A stretch of 64,000 nt of DNA from Pseudomonas koreensis (GCF_012986595.1 NZ_JAAQYM010000008.1:186001-250000), one strand, 5' to 3'. Positions 15,746 to 24,084 are shown, numbered from the stretch's first letter. Numbers and translations are program-made. The notes: a model not told the origin generated them from the letters alone.

Positions 15746-16102
15746 ATGGCTCGTGTAAAGCGTGGCGTCATTGCCCGTAAGCGTCACAAAAAAATTCTGA
15801 AACTTGCTAAAGGCTACTACGGCGCACGCTCCCGCGTATTCCGTGTTGCCAAGCAAGCGGTAATCAAGGCAGGCCAATACGCCTACCGTGACCGTCGTCA
15901 GAAAAAACGTCAGTTCCGCGCTCTGTGGATCGCTCGTATCAACGCTGGTGCTCGTGTTAACGGTCTGTCCTACAGCCGTTTCATCGCTGGCCTGAAAAAA
16001 GCGTCCATCGAGATCGACCGTAAGGTTCTGGCTGATCTGGCAGTGAACGAAAAAGCGGTGTTTGCTGCGATTGTCGAGAAAGCTAAAGCCACCTTGGCTT
16101 AA
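15746..16102 (+). CDS. rplT: 50S ribosomal protein L20
   Basis: 118 residues, with ARVKRGVIARKRHKKILK and the AYRDRRQKKRQFR patch that binds 23S rRNA. It follows rpmI by 28 bp after GAGGAAG. It is essential for early 50S assembly and, in E. coli, represses rpmI-rplT translation. Confidence 0.97.
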   Translation: MARVKRGVIARKRHKKILKLAKGYYGARSRVFRVAKQAVIKAGQYAYRDRRQKKRQFRALWIARINAGARVNGLSYSRFIAGLKKASIEIDRKVLADLAVNEKAVFAAIVEKAKATLA

Positions 16103-16160
16103 GTACCCCCGACAATCACCCGGCCTCACTTCCGTGGGGTCAGGTGGTAAACGTCTTAAA

Positions 16161-16194
16161 TAGGGGAAGAGCCTTCAAGCTCTTCCCCTATTTT
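16161..16194 (+). terminator. Terminator/attenuator between rplT and pheS
   Basis: A 12-bp stem TAGGGGAAGAGC/GCTCTTCCCCTA followed by only four T. It probably ends part of the transcripts and sets the pheST level. No Phe-rich leader peptide is visible. Confidence 0.75.
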
Positions 16195-16211
16195 GTATCT
16201 GGAGTCTGTAC

Positions 16212-17228
16212 ATGGAAAACCTGGATGCGCTGGTCTCTCAAGCACTAGAGGCTGTGCAAAGCGCTGAAGATATCAATGCCCTGGAGCAAGTCCGGGTTCA
16301 ATACCTTGGCAAGAAGGGTGAATTGACTCAGGTGATGAAGACCCTGGGGAATTTGCCGGCAGAAGAGCGTCCGCAAGTCGGCGCGCTGATCAACGTTGCC
16401 AAGGAACGTGTCACAGGCGTTCTCAATGCGCGCATGGCTCTGTTTGAAGAAGCCGAACTGGCTGCCAAACTGTCTGCCGAATCCATTGACGTGACGTTGC
16501 CGGGCCGTGGCCAGACCTCCGGTGGTCTGCATCCGGTAACCCGGACTCTGGAACGTGTCGAACAGTTCTTCACCCGCATTGGCTACGGCATCGCCGAAGG
16601 CCCTGAGGTCGAAGACGATTATCACAACTTCGAAGCACTCAACATCCCAGGCCATCACCCGGCCCGGTCGATGCATGACACCTTCTATTTCAATGCGAAC
16701 ATGCTGCTGCGCACCCATACCTCGCCGGTACAGGTCCGCACCATGGAGTCCAAGCAGCCACCGATCCGCATCGTCTGCCCAGGCCGTGTGTATCGCAGCG
16801 ACTCCGATATCACCCACTCGCCGATGTTCCACCAGGTCGAAGGCCTGCTGGTTGATCGCGACATCAATTTCGCCGATCTCAAAGGCACCATCGAAGAATT
16901 CCTGCGGGTGTTCTTCGAAAAAGAGCTGGCCGTACGTTTCCGTCCTTCGTACTTCCCGTTCACCGAGCCATCCGCTGAAGTCGACATGGAATGCGTGATG
17001 TGCAGCGGTAAAGGCTGCCGCGTCTGCAAGCAGACCGGCTGGCTGGAAGTCATGGGCTGCGGCATGGTGCACCCCAACGTGCTGCGCATGTCCGGCATCG
17101 ACCCGGAAGAGTTCTCCGGCTTTGCCTTCGGCATGGGCGTCGAGCGTCTGGCGATGCTCCGTTACGGCGTGAACGACTTGCGTCTGTTCTTCGACAACGA
17201 CTTGCGGTTCCTCGCGCAATTTCGCTAG
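16212..17228 (+). CDS. pheS: Phenylalanyl-tRNA synthetase alpha subunit
   Basis: 338 residues. The N-terminal coiled coil is followed by the class II core with HPVTRTLERVEQFF, motif 2 (IRIVCPGRVYRSD) and motif 3 (GFAFGMGVERLAMLRY). It forms an alpha2beta2 enzyme with PheT, 26 bp downstream. Confidence 0.97.
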   Translation: MENLDALVSQALEAVQSAEDINALEQVRVQYLGKKGELTQVMKTLGNLPAEERPQVGALINVAKERVTGVLNARMALFEEAELAAKLSAESIDVTLPGRGQTSGGLHPVTRTLERVEQFFTRIGYGIAEGPEVEDDYHNFEALNIPGHHPARSMHDTFYFNANMLLRTHTSPVQVRTMESKQPPIRIVCPGRVYRSDSDITHSPMFHQVEGLLVDRDINFADLKGTIEEFLRVFFEKELAVRFRPSYFPFTEPSAEVDMECVMCSGKGCRVCKQTGWLEVMGCGMVHPNVLRMSGIDPEEFSGFAFGMGVERLAMLRYGVNDLRLFFDNDLRFLAQFR

Positions 17229-17254
17229 TCGTAACGAATTCTTAGGAGAGCAGG

Positions 17255-19633
17255 ATGAAATTCAGTGAACAATGGCTGCGTGGCTGGGTTAGCCCGCAGG
17301 TGAGTCGCGACGAGCTGGTTGCTCGTCTGTCGATGGCGGGCCTGGAGGTCGATAGCGTGACCCCGGCCGCCGGTGTATTCAGCGGCGTGGTAGTGGGCGA
17401 GGTGCTGAGCACCGAGCAGCACCCTGACGCCGACAAACTGCGTGTGTGCCAGGTCAGCAATGGCGCGGAAACCTTCCAGGTCGTGTGCGGTGCGCCAAAC
17501 GTGCGTCCGGGCCTGAAGATTCCGTTCGCCATGATCGGCGCCGAGCTGCCGGGCGACTTCAAGATCAAGAAGGCCAAGCTGCGTGGCGTCGAGTCCAACG
17601 GCATGCTCTGCTCGCAAGCCGAGTTGCAGATCGGCGAAGGCAACGATGGTCTGATGGAACTGCCGGCCGATGCGCCGGTGGGCGAAGACTTCCGCGTGTA
17701 TCTGGACCTGGAAGACGCCAGCATCGAGGTCGACCTGACCCCAAACCGCGGCGACTGCCTGTCGCTGGCCGGTCTGGCCCGTGAAGTCGGTGCGCTGTAT
17801 GACGCTCCGGTCATCCGTCCGGTGATCATGGCCATTCCTGCCGTACACGATGAAGTGCGTTCGGTGGAAGTGCTGGCGCCTGCCGCCTGCCCGCGTTACC
17901 TGGGCCGCGTTATCCGCAACGTAGACCTGTCCAAACCGACCCCGCTGTGGATGGTTGAGCGTCTGCGCCGCGCCGAAGTGCGCAGCATCGACGCTGCCGT
18001 CGACATCACCAACTACGTGATGCTCGAGCTGGGTCAGCCGCTGCACGCCTTCGATCTCGCCGAAATCAATGGCGGCATCCGTGTGCGCATGGCGGAAGAG
18101 GGCGAGAAGCTGGTTTTGCTCGACGGTCAGGAAGTCAGCCTGCGTAGCGATACGCTGGTGATTGCCGACCACACTCGCGCTCTGGCAATTGCCGGCGTGA
18201 TGGGTGGCGAGCACAGCGGCGTGTCCGCGACCACGCGCGACGTATTTCTGGAAAGTGCGTTCTTCGACCAGATCGCTGTGGCTGGCAAGGCGCGTTCCTA
18301 CGGCCTGCACACCGACGCTTCTCACCGTTACGAGCGTGGCGTGGACTGGCAACTGGCCCGTGAAGCCATGGAGCGCGCCACTGGCCTGCTGCTGGAGATC
18401 ACTGGCGGCGAAGCCGGCCCGATCATCGAAACTGTCAGCGAGCAGCACCTGCCGTCGATCGCGCCGATCACCCTGCGTGCGCAGCGCATCACCCAGATGC
18501 TGGGGATGGAAATGGATTCGGCGCAGGTCGAGCGTCTGCTCGGCGGCCTGGGTCTGAACATTTCCGCTGACGGTGCAGGGCAGTGGCGCGTAGAAGTGCC
18601 AAGCCATCGCTTCGATATCAGCCTGGAAGTTGATCTGATCGAAGAGCTGGCGCGTCTGTACGGCTACAACCGTCTGCCGGTCCGTTACCCGCAAGCGCGT
18701 CTGGCGCCACAAGCCAAGGCTGAAGCGCGCAGCGAATTGCCTGAACTGCGTCGCCTGCTGGTCGCCCGTGGTTATCAGGAGGCAATCACCTACAGCTTTA
18801 TCGATCCGAAGCAGTTCGAACTGTTCAATCCGGGCGTCGAGCCGCTGTTGCTGGCCAATCCGATTTCCAATGACATGGCTGCCATGCGCTCGTCGCTGTG
18901 GCCGGGTCTGGTCAAGGCGTTGCAGCACAACCTGAACCGTCAACAGGATCGCGTGCGTCTGTTCGAAAGCGGTCTGCGCTTCGTCGGTCAACTGGAAGGC
19001 CTGAAGCAAGAGCCGATGCTGTCCGGTGTTGTCTGTGGCAGCCGCCTGCCGGAAGGCTGGGCGCAAGGTCGCGACACGGTCGATTTCTTTGACGTCAAGG
19101 CTGACGTTGAAGCGGTGTTGGGCTTCGCCGGTGCACTGGATTCCTTCACTTTCGCCCCGGGCAAACACCCGGCGCTGCACCCGGGTCAAACCGCGCGCAT
19201 CGAACGTGACGGGCGTGAAGTCGGCTTCATCGGTGCAATCCACCCTGAATTGTCCAAAGCACTCGGCCTGGATCGTCCGGTCTTCGTCTTTGAGCTGGTT
19301 CTGGCGGAAGTGGCGTCCGGAAAAATGCCGCAATTCCATGAGTTGTCGCGCTTTCCTGAAGTGCGTCGTGACCTTGCATTGATCGCGCACAAAGACGTCG
19401 CGGCCTCGGCCGTGCTGGACGTAATCCGTGAAAATGCAGGTGAATGGCTCACGGAGCTCAGGCTGTTTGACGTGTATCAGGGTAAAGGTATTGATCCTGA
19501 TAGAAAAAGCCTTGCAGTTGGCTTGACCTGGCAGCATCCATCGCGCACTCTTAATGACGATGAGGTGAATTCGACGACGCAAAATATCCTCACCTCGCTC
19601 GAACAAAGGTTGAACGCCACGTTAAGGAAGTGA
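17255..19633 (+). CDS. pheT: Phenylalanyl-tRNA synthetase beta subunit
   Basis: 792 residues, the normal length. Domains are an N-terminal tRNA-binding OB fold (VVGEVLSTEQHPDADKLRVC), B3/B4 editing domain (LTPNRGDCLSLAGLAREV), B5 and a C-terminal anticodon-binding domain (FPEVRRDLALI). GGAGAG precedes the ATG. It is cotranscribed with ihfA, 3 bp downstream. Confidence 0.97.
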   Translation: MKFSEQWLRGWVSPQVSRDELVARLSMAGLEVDSVTPAAGVFSGVVVGEVLSTEQHPDADKLRVCQVSNGAETFQVVCGAPNVRPGLKIPFAMIGAELPGDFKIKKAKLRGVESNGMLCSQAELQIGEGNDGLMELPADAPVGEDFRVYLDLEDASIEVDLTPNRGDCLSLAGLAREVGALYDAPVIRPVIMAIPAVHDEVRSVEVLAPAACPRYLGRVIRNVDLSKPTPLWMVERLRRAEVRSIDAAVDITNYVMLELGQPLHAFDLAEINGGIRVRMAEEGEKLVLLDGQEVSLRSDTLVIADHTRALAIAGVMGGEHSGVSATTRDVFLESAFFDQIAVAGKARSYGLHTDASHRYERGVDWQLAREAMERATGLLLEITGGEAGPIIETVSEQHLPSIAPITLRAQRITQMLGMEMDSAQVERLLGGLGLNISADGAGQWRVEVPSHRFDISLEVDLIEELARLYGYNRLPVRYPQARLAPQAKAEARSELPELRRLLVARGYQEAITYSFIDPKQFELFNPGVEPLLLANPISNDMAAMRSSLWPGLVKALQHNLNRQQDRVRLFESGLRFVGQLEGLKQEPMLSGVVCGSRLPEGWAQGRDTVDFFDVKADVEAVLGFAGALDSFTFAPGKHPALHPGQTARIERDGREVGFIGAIHPELSKALGLDRPVFVFELVLAEVASGKMPQFHELSRFPEVRRDLALIAHKDVAASAVLDVIRENAGEWLTELRLFDVYQGKGIDPDRKSLAVGLTWQHPSRTLNDDEVNSTTQNILTSLEQRLNATLRK

Positions 19634-19636
19634 CGT

Positions 19637-19939
19637 ATGGGGGCTTTGACGAAAGCTGAGATGGCGGAACGTCTGTATGAAGAGCTGGGCCTGAACAAGC
19701 GGGAAGCCAAGGAATTGGTTGAACTGTTTTTCGAGGAAATCAGGCACGCTCTTGAAGACAACGAGCAGGTCAAATTGTCCGGTTTCGGCAATTTCGACCT
19801 TCGGGACAAACGCCAGCGGCCTGGCCGCAACCCGAAAACGGGGGAAGAAATCCCGATCACGGCTCGCCGTGTGGTCACCTTTCGTCCAGGGCAGAAGTTG
19901 AAGGCCCGAGTTGAGGCTTATGCTGGAACCAAGTCATAA
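19637..19939 (+). CDS. ihfA: Integration host factor alpha subunit
   Basis: 100 residues, MGALTKAEMAERLYEELGLN..., with the HU/IHF signature GFGNFDLRDKRQRPGRNPKTG. It bends DNA as a heterodimer with IhfB. The position directly after pheT is the conserved one. It would act at the ansB promoter and in phage integration in this same window. Confidence 0.97.
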   Translation: MGALTKAEMAERLYEELGLNKREAKELVELFFEEIRHALEDNEQVKLSGFGNFDLRDKRQRPGRNPKTGEEIPITARRVVTFRPGQKLKARVEAYAGTKS

Positions 19940-20276
19940 CGACGAACTACCCGTCATCCCGGGCAAACGCTACTTCACCATTGGTGAAGTCAGCGAGCTG
20001 TGTGCGGTAAAACCACACGTGCTGCGCTACTGGGAGCAGGAGTTTCCTCAACTCAACCCCGTCAAACGCCGCGGAAACCGCCGGTATTATCAGCGCCAGG
20101 ATGTGCTGATGATCCGGCAGATCCGCGCGCTCCTTTACGATCAGGGGTTTACCATCGGCGGCGCACGCCTGCGTTTGTCCGGCGATGAAGCCAAAGACGA
20201 CACCACCCAATACAAGCAAATGATCCGCCAGATGATTGCCGAGCTTGAAGATGTACTGGTGGTGCTCAAGAAATAA
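19920..20276 (+). CDS. MerR-family regulator downstream of ihfA
   Basis: 118 residues from the ATG at 19920, overlapping the ihfA end by 20 bp. The winged helix FTIGEVSELCAVKPHVLRYWEQEF is followed by a dimerisation helix. It has no metal-binding cysteines, so it is not a mercury-type sensor. This MerR-like gene is a constant neighbour of ihfA in Pseudomonas; the regulon is unknown. Confidence 0.9.
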   Translation: MLEPSHNDELPVIPGKRYFTIGEVSELCAVKPHVLRYWEQEFPQLNPVKRRGNRRYYQRQDVLMIRQIRALLYDQGFTIGGARLRLSGDEAKDDTTQYKQMIRQMIAELEDVLVVLKK

Positions 20277-20282
20277 AAAGCT

Positions 20283-20311
20283 GCGTTTGAATACTTCCAG
20301 TTTTCAAACGC
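20283..20311. other. Hairpin between the MerR gene and tRNA-Pro
   Basis: GCGTTTGAA and TTCAAACGC form a 9-bp stem a few bases after the MerR stop, without a good T-run. It is probably a weak terminator. Confidence 0.45.
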
Positions 20312-20364
20312 TTGCGATATATTCTTGAGCGTTCTTCGAGGTGAAGAGCAGGTTTCAGACCAGT

Positions 20365-20441
20365 CGGGGCGTAGCGCAGTCCGGTAGCGCACTAGCATGG
20401 GGTGCTAGGGGTCGAGTGTTCGAATCACTCCGTCCCGACCA
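20365..20441 (+). tRNA. tRNA-Pro (anticodon GGG)
   Basis: 77 nt including CCA. Acceptor CGGGGCG pairs with CGTCCCG. The anticodon stem CTAGC/GCTAG carries the loop ATGGGGT, giving GGG at 34-36. The T arm is GAGTG-TTCGAAT-CACTC. The 3' 48 nt are also the prophage attachment core, so integration leaves the tRNA intact. Confidence 0.97.
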
Positions 20442-20442
20442 T
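20394..20442 (+). repeat. attL (49-bp core in tRNA-Pro 3' end)
   Basis: Identical over 49 bp to 62392-62440. It covers the anticodon loop to the CCA end of the tRNA plus one base. Confidence 0.93.
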
Positions 20443-20467
20443 TATTCCTGAGTAAAATCAGACACTT

Positions 20468-20495
20468 AAGCCGATCATCTAGATCGGCTTTTTTG
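20468..20495. terminator. Terminator after tRNA-Pro / attL
   Basis: Inverted repeat AAGCCGATC/GATCGGCTT with a 5-base loop, followed by a T-run. It lies on the prophage side of the attachment core. Confidence 0.8.
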
Positions 20496-20500
20496 TGCCT

Positions 20501-20542
20501 GCGCAAAACCCGCGCAAAACCCGCGCAAAACTTGCGCAAAAC
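20501..20542. repeat. Four 11-bp-spaced repeats, probable integrase arm sites
   Basis: GCGCAAAAC occurs at 20501, 20512, 20523 and 20534, exactly 11 bp apart, between the attachment core and the int stop codon. The same 9-mer recurs at 62278-62286 near the other prophage end. Confidence 0.65.
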
Positions 20543-21657
20543 TACCCGGTGATTTCGCTGATATTGAGGTCTGGAATTGCCTCCGACCAGACGATTTCGG
20601 CGTGGTCCTTCTGGTAGTTTTTGGTCATAGTTTCGCTGGCGTGGCCGGCGATCTTCTGCCCATCTTTTCCGGCCTTCTGGTACAGGTGCAGCGACAGTGC
20701 CCGCACTTCATGGAAGCCTGGCATTTCCTCTTCCTTCCATCCCTTGTAACAACCCGCCGCTTCCCGGGCCTCCTTGAAGGCTCGCGTCAAATATCGTTCT
20801 TCGACCTGCGTCCAGTGATCCTTCGTCTGCGCCTGCTTCTGCTTTTTGCGGTCTGGCCGGCGGTGAATCAGGTAAGGCGAGACGATGTCATCCCGGCACC
20901 GGCTGATTACCGCTTGGAGTTCTTCGGTCACTTTGAACCGGATCCACGCTGCATCGCTGGCTTTGGCCGTCTTCTGTTGCACCACATACAGGAACCCTTC
21001 CCGAACCCCGTCGAATCGCATGTTGAGAATGTCGGTTCGCCGCTGCGCGGTGATCAACGCCAAATCGATCGCGTTCTGCAGCCAGAACGGCGACTTCTCC
21101 CGAATGGCTTTCAGGCCATCGACGGTGTGCCGCTTGCGTTGCTTCTTCTCGATCCGGTTGATGGTGCTGGCCGCCGGATTGTCCGGGCACAGGCCTTTGG
21201 CAGCTGCATGGTTGAAGATGTCGATCAGCAGGGCGCGGCACTGGTTGGCAGTGCGCGGCGTGAGAGCGTCCAGCATCTCGGCGATCATGCGGATCGTGAT
21301 CTGGTCGACGGCCTTGCCTTCGAACTGTTTCCGGAAGCGGCGAAAGTGCACGGCGTACAGCCCGAGCGTGCCCTTGGCCAGTTCGCGCGGCGGTAGTACG
21401 TCACGCTCGTATGTGTCCAGGAAGCCGGCGAACGATTCCGACGTGCTGCCCATCACAGCGCCGACCAGGTCAGCGCCGCGCATGAACTCCAGATTCAACT
21501 GCTTCGCGGCATCGATCGCTTTGACTCGGTCGGTGCCGAACTGGAACCACTTACCGTCGGTAGGCCGCCGGTAGCGATAGGTCGAGCGCCGCGAATCGAA
21601 GTACAGGTTCTGCGGGAGGCTCTTGTTCGCCTTGTTGCGCGGCCGTGGGACCATCAT
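20542..21657 (-). CDS. int: Prophage tyrosine integrase (lambda Int type)
   Basis: 371 residues. The N-terminal arm-binding domain of lambda Int type (NKSLPQNLYFDSRRSTYRYR) is followed by a core-binding domain and a catalytic domain with ITAQRRTDILNMR (first Arg), FHEVRALSLHLY (HxxR), AGHASETMTKNY (second His and the nucleophilic Tyr). It integrates and excises the prophage at tRNA-Pro. The start overlaps the xis stop (ATGA). Confidence 0.93.
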   Translation of the reverse strand: MMVPRPRNKANKSLPQNLYFDSRRSTYRYRRPTDGKWFQFGTDRVKAIDAAKQLNLEFMRGADLVGAVMGSTSESFAGFLDTYERDVLPPRELAKGTLGLYAVHFRRFRKQFEGKAVDQITIRMIAEMLDALTPRTANQCRALLIDIFNHAAAKGLCPDNPAASTINRIEKKQRKRHTVDGLKAIREKSPFWLQNAIDLALITAQRRTDILNMRFDGVREGFLYVVQQKTAKASDAAWIRFKVTEELQAVISRCRDDIVSPYLIHRRPDRKKQKQAQTKDHWTQVEERYLTRAFKEAREAAGCYKGWKEEEMPGFHEVRALSLHLYQKAGKDGQKIAGHASETMTKNYQKDHAEIVWSEAIPDLNISEITG

Positions 21658-21866
21658 GCAGCTCCTTTCAATACCATCGCGACCAGATCATTGCCGTCTG
21701 ACCGGCTGAACGCTGTCCAATCAACGTACCAGAGTTTCCCGATCTGCTCGCCGGGCACCTGGCCGTTGCGGATGTAGTTGCGTATCGCTTGGGGGCAGGG
21801 TGGTGTGCCGTTTTCACCCCAGCGCCGGCGCTGGAATTCACTGATCTTGATCAGCTCTTTTTTCAT
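21654..21866 (-). CDS. xis: Excisionase (Xis)
   Basis: 70 residues, basic N-terminal winged helix MKKELIKISEFQRRRWG followed by AIRNYIRNGQVPGEQIGKLWYVDW, typical of phage excisionases that bend DNA and steer Int to excision. It is coupled to int by a 4-bp overlap. GGAGCA lies before the ATG. Confidence 0.82.
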   Translation of the reverse strand: MKKELIKISEFQRRRWGENGTPPCPQAIRNYIRNGQVPGEQIGKLWYVDWTAFSRSDGNDLVAMVLKGAA

Positions 21867-21910
21867 TGTGATGCTCCATGCCGCGCGTGGCGGCAGAAGG
21901 TGGTGAAGGG

Positions 21911-22405
21911 TTATGCGCCGGCCTTGGCCAGGACTGCGTCGGCGACCGCCATTGCAGCTTGAGCGTCGTCCACGTAGGCGGGGTCGAATCCGCCAGCGAG
22001 ATGGATGGTTGCTTGGCAGGCGCGCAGGTTCTCGCGGTTGAGCTTCAGCGCGGCGACCAGCTCTTCGTGCAGTCCGCGCTCCTCGCGACCGATATCCCAG
22101 AATCGCTGGCCCCAGTGCCCGGCCGGTGGCGGGTTTTTGTTCTGCGCGCCGAACGCCAGTGAACCGACAACAGAGTTCAGCAGGTCGCGCTTGTAGCCGT
22201 TGTCGCCGTCGATGCTCAGGCCGTGCCGGCGCAGGGTGGAAACCACCTCGTTCAGGTCGATTCCTTTGTCCTGCAGCACGATGTCGAGTTCTGGTTTTTC
22301 GGGGGTGTAGATGGTCAGGCAGAGCTTGGCGCCGTCTGGCAGACAGGCGCTGATCTTCTCCAGCGCATCGCTTGCAGTTTCATGAAAACGGTTCAGAGCG
22401 GACAT
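21911..22405 (-). CDS. Phage protein of unknown function
   Basis: 164 residues from the ATG at 22405 after GAGGAATTTGT. Probably soluble: an acidic N-terminal region (DGAKLCLTIYTPEKPELDIV) and a C-terminal region that describes itself as helical (EELVAALKLNRENLRACQATI). No recognised domain. Leftward early operon. Confidence 0.7.
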   Translation of the reverse strand: MSALNRFHETASDALEKISACLPDGAKLCLTIYTPEKPELDIVLQDKGIDLNEVVSTLRRHGLSIDGDNGYKRDLLNSVVGSLAFGAQNKNPPPAGHWGQRFWDIGREERGLHEELVAALKLNRENLRACQATIHLAGGFDPAYVDDAQAAMAVADAVLAKAGA

Positions 22406-22459
22406 ACAAATTCCTCGCCCGCCGTACACCGGCAGGCTGTTGAGTGGTCAATTTAGGGT

Positions 22460-22777
22460 TTACAACTGGATGAGTTCGGCGGGGACGCTCACCGTGGCGC
22501 CGCGCTTGGCGAAGACCACGGCGCGGAACACCGCAATGGTTTGGGTTTCGCCGGACTGGCGGTTGAACGGGTCGTTCGCCATGTCGGCCAGCCACGGGTG
22601 CCGGTGGCCAACATCGACCCAGACGCCGTACTTCGTGATCAGCTGCTCGGCGTCGGGCAGGGCGAAGAGACCCAATTGGCCGGCGGCGGGCTGCTGGTCA
22701 CCCTCGATCGCGTCGATTGCCCAGTCCAGCGCCGGGCCGGTCAGTTCTTCGGTGCGAACGCTGACCATGCTGCTCAC
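22460..22777 (-). CDS. DUF2591 (NinX-like) phage protein
   Basis: 105 residues from a GTG that overlaps the upstream stop (GTGA); an ATG at 22768 is an alternative. ELTGPALDWAIDAIEGDQ and KYGVWVDVGHRHPWLADM match the DUF2591 / phage NinX family, common in early regions of lambdoid phages, with no known function. Confidence 0.75.
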   Translation of the reverse strand: MSSMVSVRTEELTGPALDWAIDAIEGDQQPAAGQLGLFALPDAEQLITKYGVWVDVGHRHPWLADMANDPFNRQSGETQTIAVFRAVVFAKRGATVSVPAELIQL

Positions 22778-23109
22778 GGCTTCCAGCGCCTGCCAACGCG
22801 ATAAACCGTCATCAGGTTGTGATGGAGCGGCACCTTGAGCACATGGTCGAAAAACTCACCCTTGCCGGAGATGAAACCAGTTGGCACTTTGGTTCCTCCG
22901 GTGCCGAATTCTCGCCAGCATTCTTCGCCGCCGTTCTTGTCCCAGTAGGCGCGCTCGCGTTTTGGAATCTCATCGTAGGTTTTTTCGAATACGGAGATAT
23001 CCGGGATATCACAGATCCGGCGCCATGCTGGATTGCGCTTGCACCAGTCGGCGGCATGCTGAGCGGCTTGATCGACAGAATAAAATTCTTTCCAGGTTTG
23101 TTCGTTCAT
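22774..23109 (-). CDS. Phage protein of unknown function
   Basis: 111 residues (ATG 23109 with AAGGGG 8 bp upstream; GTG at 23115 possible). Aromatic-rich small soluble protein (WCKRNPAWRRICDIPDI, GEFFDHVLKVPLHHN). Overlaps its downstream neighbour by 4 bp and the 18-codon ORF upstream, indicating a tightly coupled operon. Confidence 0.65.
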   Translation of the reverse strand: MNEQTWKEFYSVDQAAQHAADWCKRNPAWRRICDIPDISVFEKTYDEIPKRERAYWDKNGGEECWREFGTGGTKVPTGFISGKGEFFDHVLKVPLHHNLMTVYRVGRRWKP

Positions 23110-23162
23110 CGCCACGGCCCCTTGTAGATGAGGTAGGCCATGTAGAGCGGGGCGAAGATCAT
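23106..23162 (-). CDS. 18-residue coupled micro-ORF
   Basis: MIFAPLYMAYLIYKGPWR, starting in an ATGA overlap with the preceding gene's stop and ending in an ATGA overlap with the next start. The hydrophobic N-terminal two thirds would suit a membrane microprotein, or it may only serve translational coupling. Confidence 0.4.
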   Translation of the reverse strand: MIFAPLYMAYLIYKGPWR

Positions 23163-23488
23163 GGCTTCACCTCGCGACGCGCCCACCAGCAGACCGGGCC
23201 ATTGTCAGTGTCGTGGATCGAAAGACAGAACCAGCCTTCGCCGTCCGGCTTGTCCGGATCCCAGTAGCTGCAATCCGAATCGCCCGCGTCGAAGTAGCGG
23301 TCAGAGACTGTTTGGTCGCTGTGGTGTTCGAGCTCGACCATTTTCACCTGCAGGCCCTGCTCGATGACCCAGGCCTTGCACTTGTCTCCGTCACCATCAT
23401 CGAAGTCGGGCAGGTCGGGATGCTGAAACATGCCGTCCTCATCGCGAACGACCGGAGCTGGTTGGATCAATTTGATTTCTTCAGACAT
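23159..23488 (-). CDS. Acidic phage protein of unknown function
   Basis: 109 residues, strongly acidic (DLPDFDDGDGDKCKAW, FDAGDSDCSYWDPDKPDGEG), rich in Trp and Cys near the end (VCWWARREVKP). An acidic surface can suggest DNA mimicry, but this is only a thought. A stretch of two CxxW-like positions does not make a clear zinc site. Confidence 0.6.
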   Translation of the reverse strand: MSEEIKLIQPAPVVRDEDGMFQHPDLPDFDDGDGDKCKAWVIEQGLQVKMVELEHHSDQTVSDRYFDAGDSDCSYWDPDKPDGEGWFCLSIHDTDNGPVCWWARREVKP

Positions 23489-23608
23489 GACTTCGTCCTT
23501 GCCGCTATAGCGGCTGACTTGAAGGGAGAGGTGTGTAAGGGAGCTTGTGTGGAGTCCCGTGTGAGGAATTGCTAATGTGCTGGGTACCGACGTTCACGGA
23601 CTGAGCAA

Positions 23609-24049
23609 ATGGAAACCAAACTATCTAGGCGTACATTGCTACTCGTCCCCCTCCTTCTGTTTTGCGGACAAGCCCAGGCTCGCGGTGGAAGAGGCGGTCG
23701 TGGATCCCGCTGGGGAGGGCGTGGTGGGAGAAGCGGGAGTGGCAATGGATTTTTGTGGTTCCTTGGCATATGCGGAGTATTTTTCGTCTTCGTTCAACTG
23801 AGCTCTTGGAAGAAGGCCCGGTTAGATGCTCGTAACCAAGCTGCAGAGGCAGCCCGGCTTGAAGAAATCGAACGCTTAAAACCGCCTAAAGCTGACTGGG
23901 AGAGGCTAGGGTTGTGCTTGCTTTGTGGCAGCCCCATGGCTCTTCGAGTCACGAAAGTTGGTAGGCGGCGCGGCACTAAATTTTTGGGGTGTACGTCCTA
24001 CCCACGGTGCATAGGAACCCGAAAAATTACAGCAGGAATTTCCCGGTAG
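23609..24049 (+). CDS. Membrane-anchored C4 zinc-finger protein (cargo gene)
   Basis: 146 residues on the strand opposite to its neighbours. Layout: N-terminal signal/hydrophobic segment (about 5-23), Gly/Arg-rich stretch (25-44), transmembrane segment (47-64), short helix, then a topoisomerase-type zinc ribbon with C103, C106, C128 and C134 (LCLLCGSPM...FLGCTSYPRC). The zinc ribbon normally binds DNA, so a membrane-tethered nucleic-acid binder is likely. No ribosome site stands out. Probably a cargo gene added to the early region. Confidence 0.65.
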   Translation: METKLSRRTLLLVPLLLFCGQAQARGGRGGRGSRWGGRGGRSGSGNGFLWFLGICGVFFVFVQLSSWKKARLDARNQAAEAARLEEIERLKPPKADWERLGLCLLCGSPMALRVTKVGRRRGTKFLGCTSYPRCIGTRKITAGISR

Positions 24050-24084
24050 TCAGTCGGGCGATCCGGGTTTTTGTTAGCCGAGGA

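Noticed and set aside
16103..16160. pheM-like leader peptide before pheS
   Set aside because: No short frame with several Phe codons precedes the terminator hairpin; attenuation by leader peptide is not supported.
17225..19606. 793-codon open frame antisense to pheT
   Set aside because: Long antisense frames are common in GC-rich Pseudomonas genes because of codon bias. This one lies fully inside pheT, has no ribosome site and no domain.
20501..20542. CRISPR or tandem-repeat minisatellite beside attL
   Set aside because: Repeats of 11 bp without spacers, and one copy at the other prophage end: integrase arm sites are more likely.
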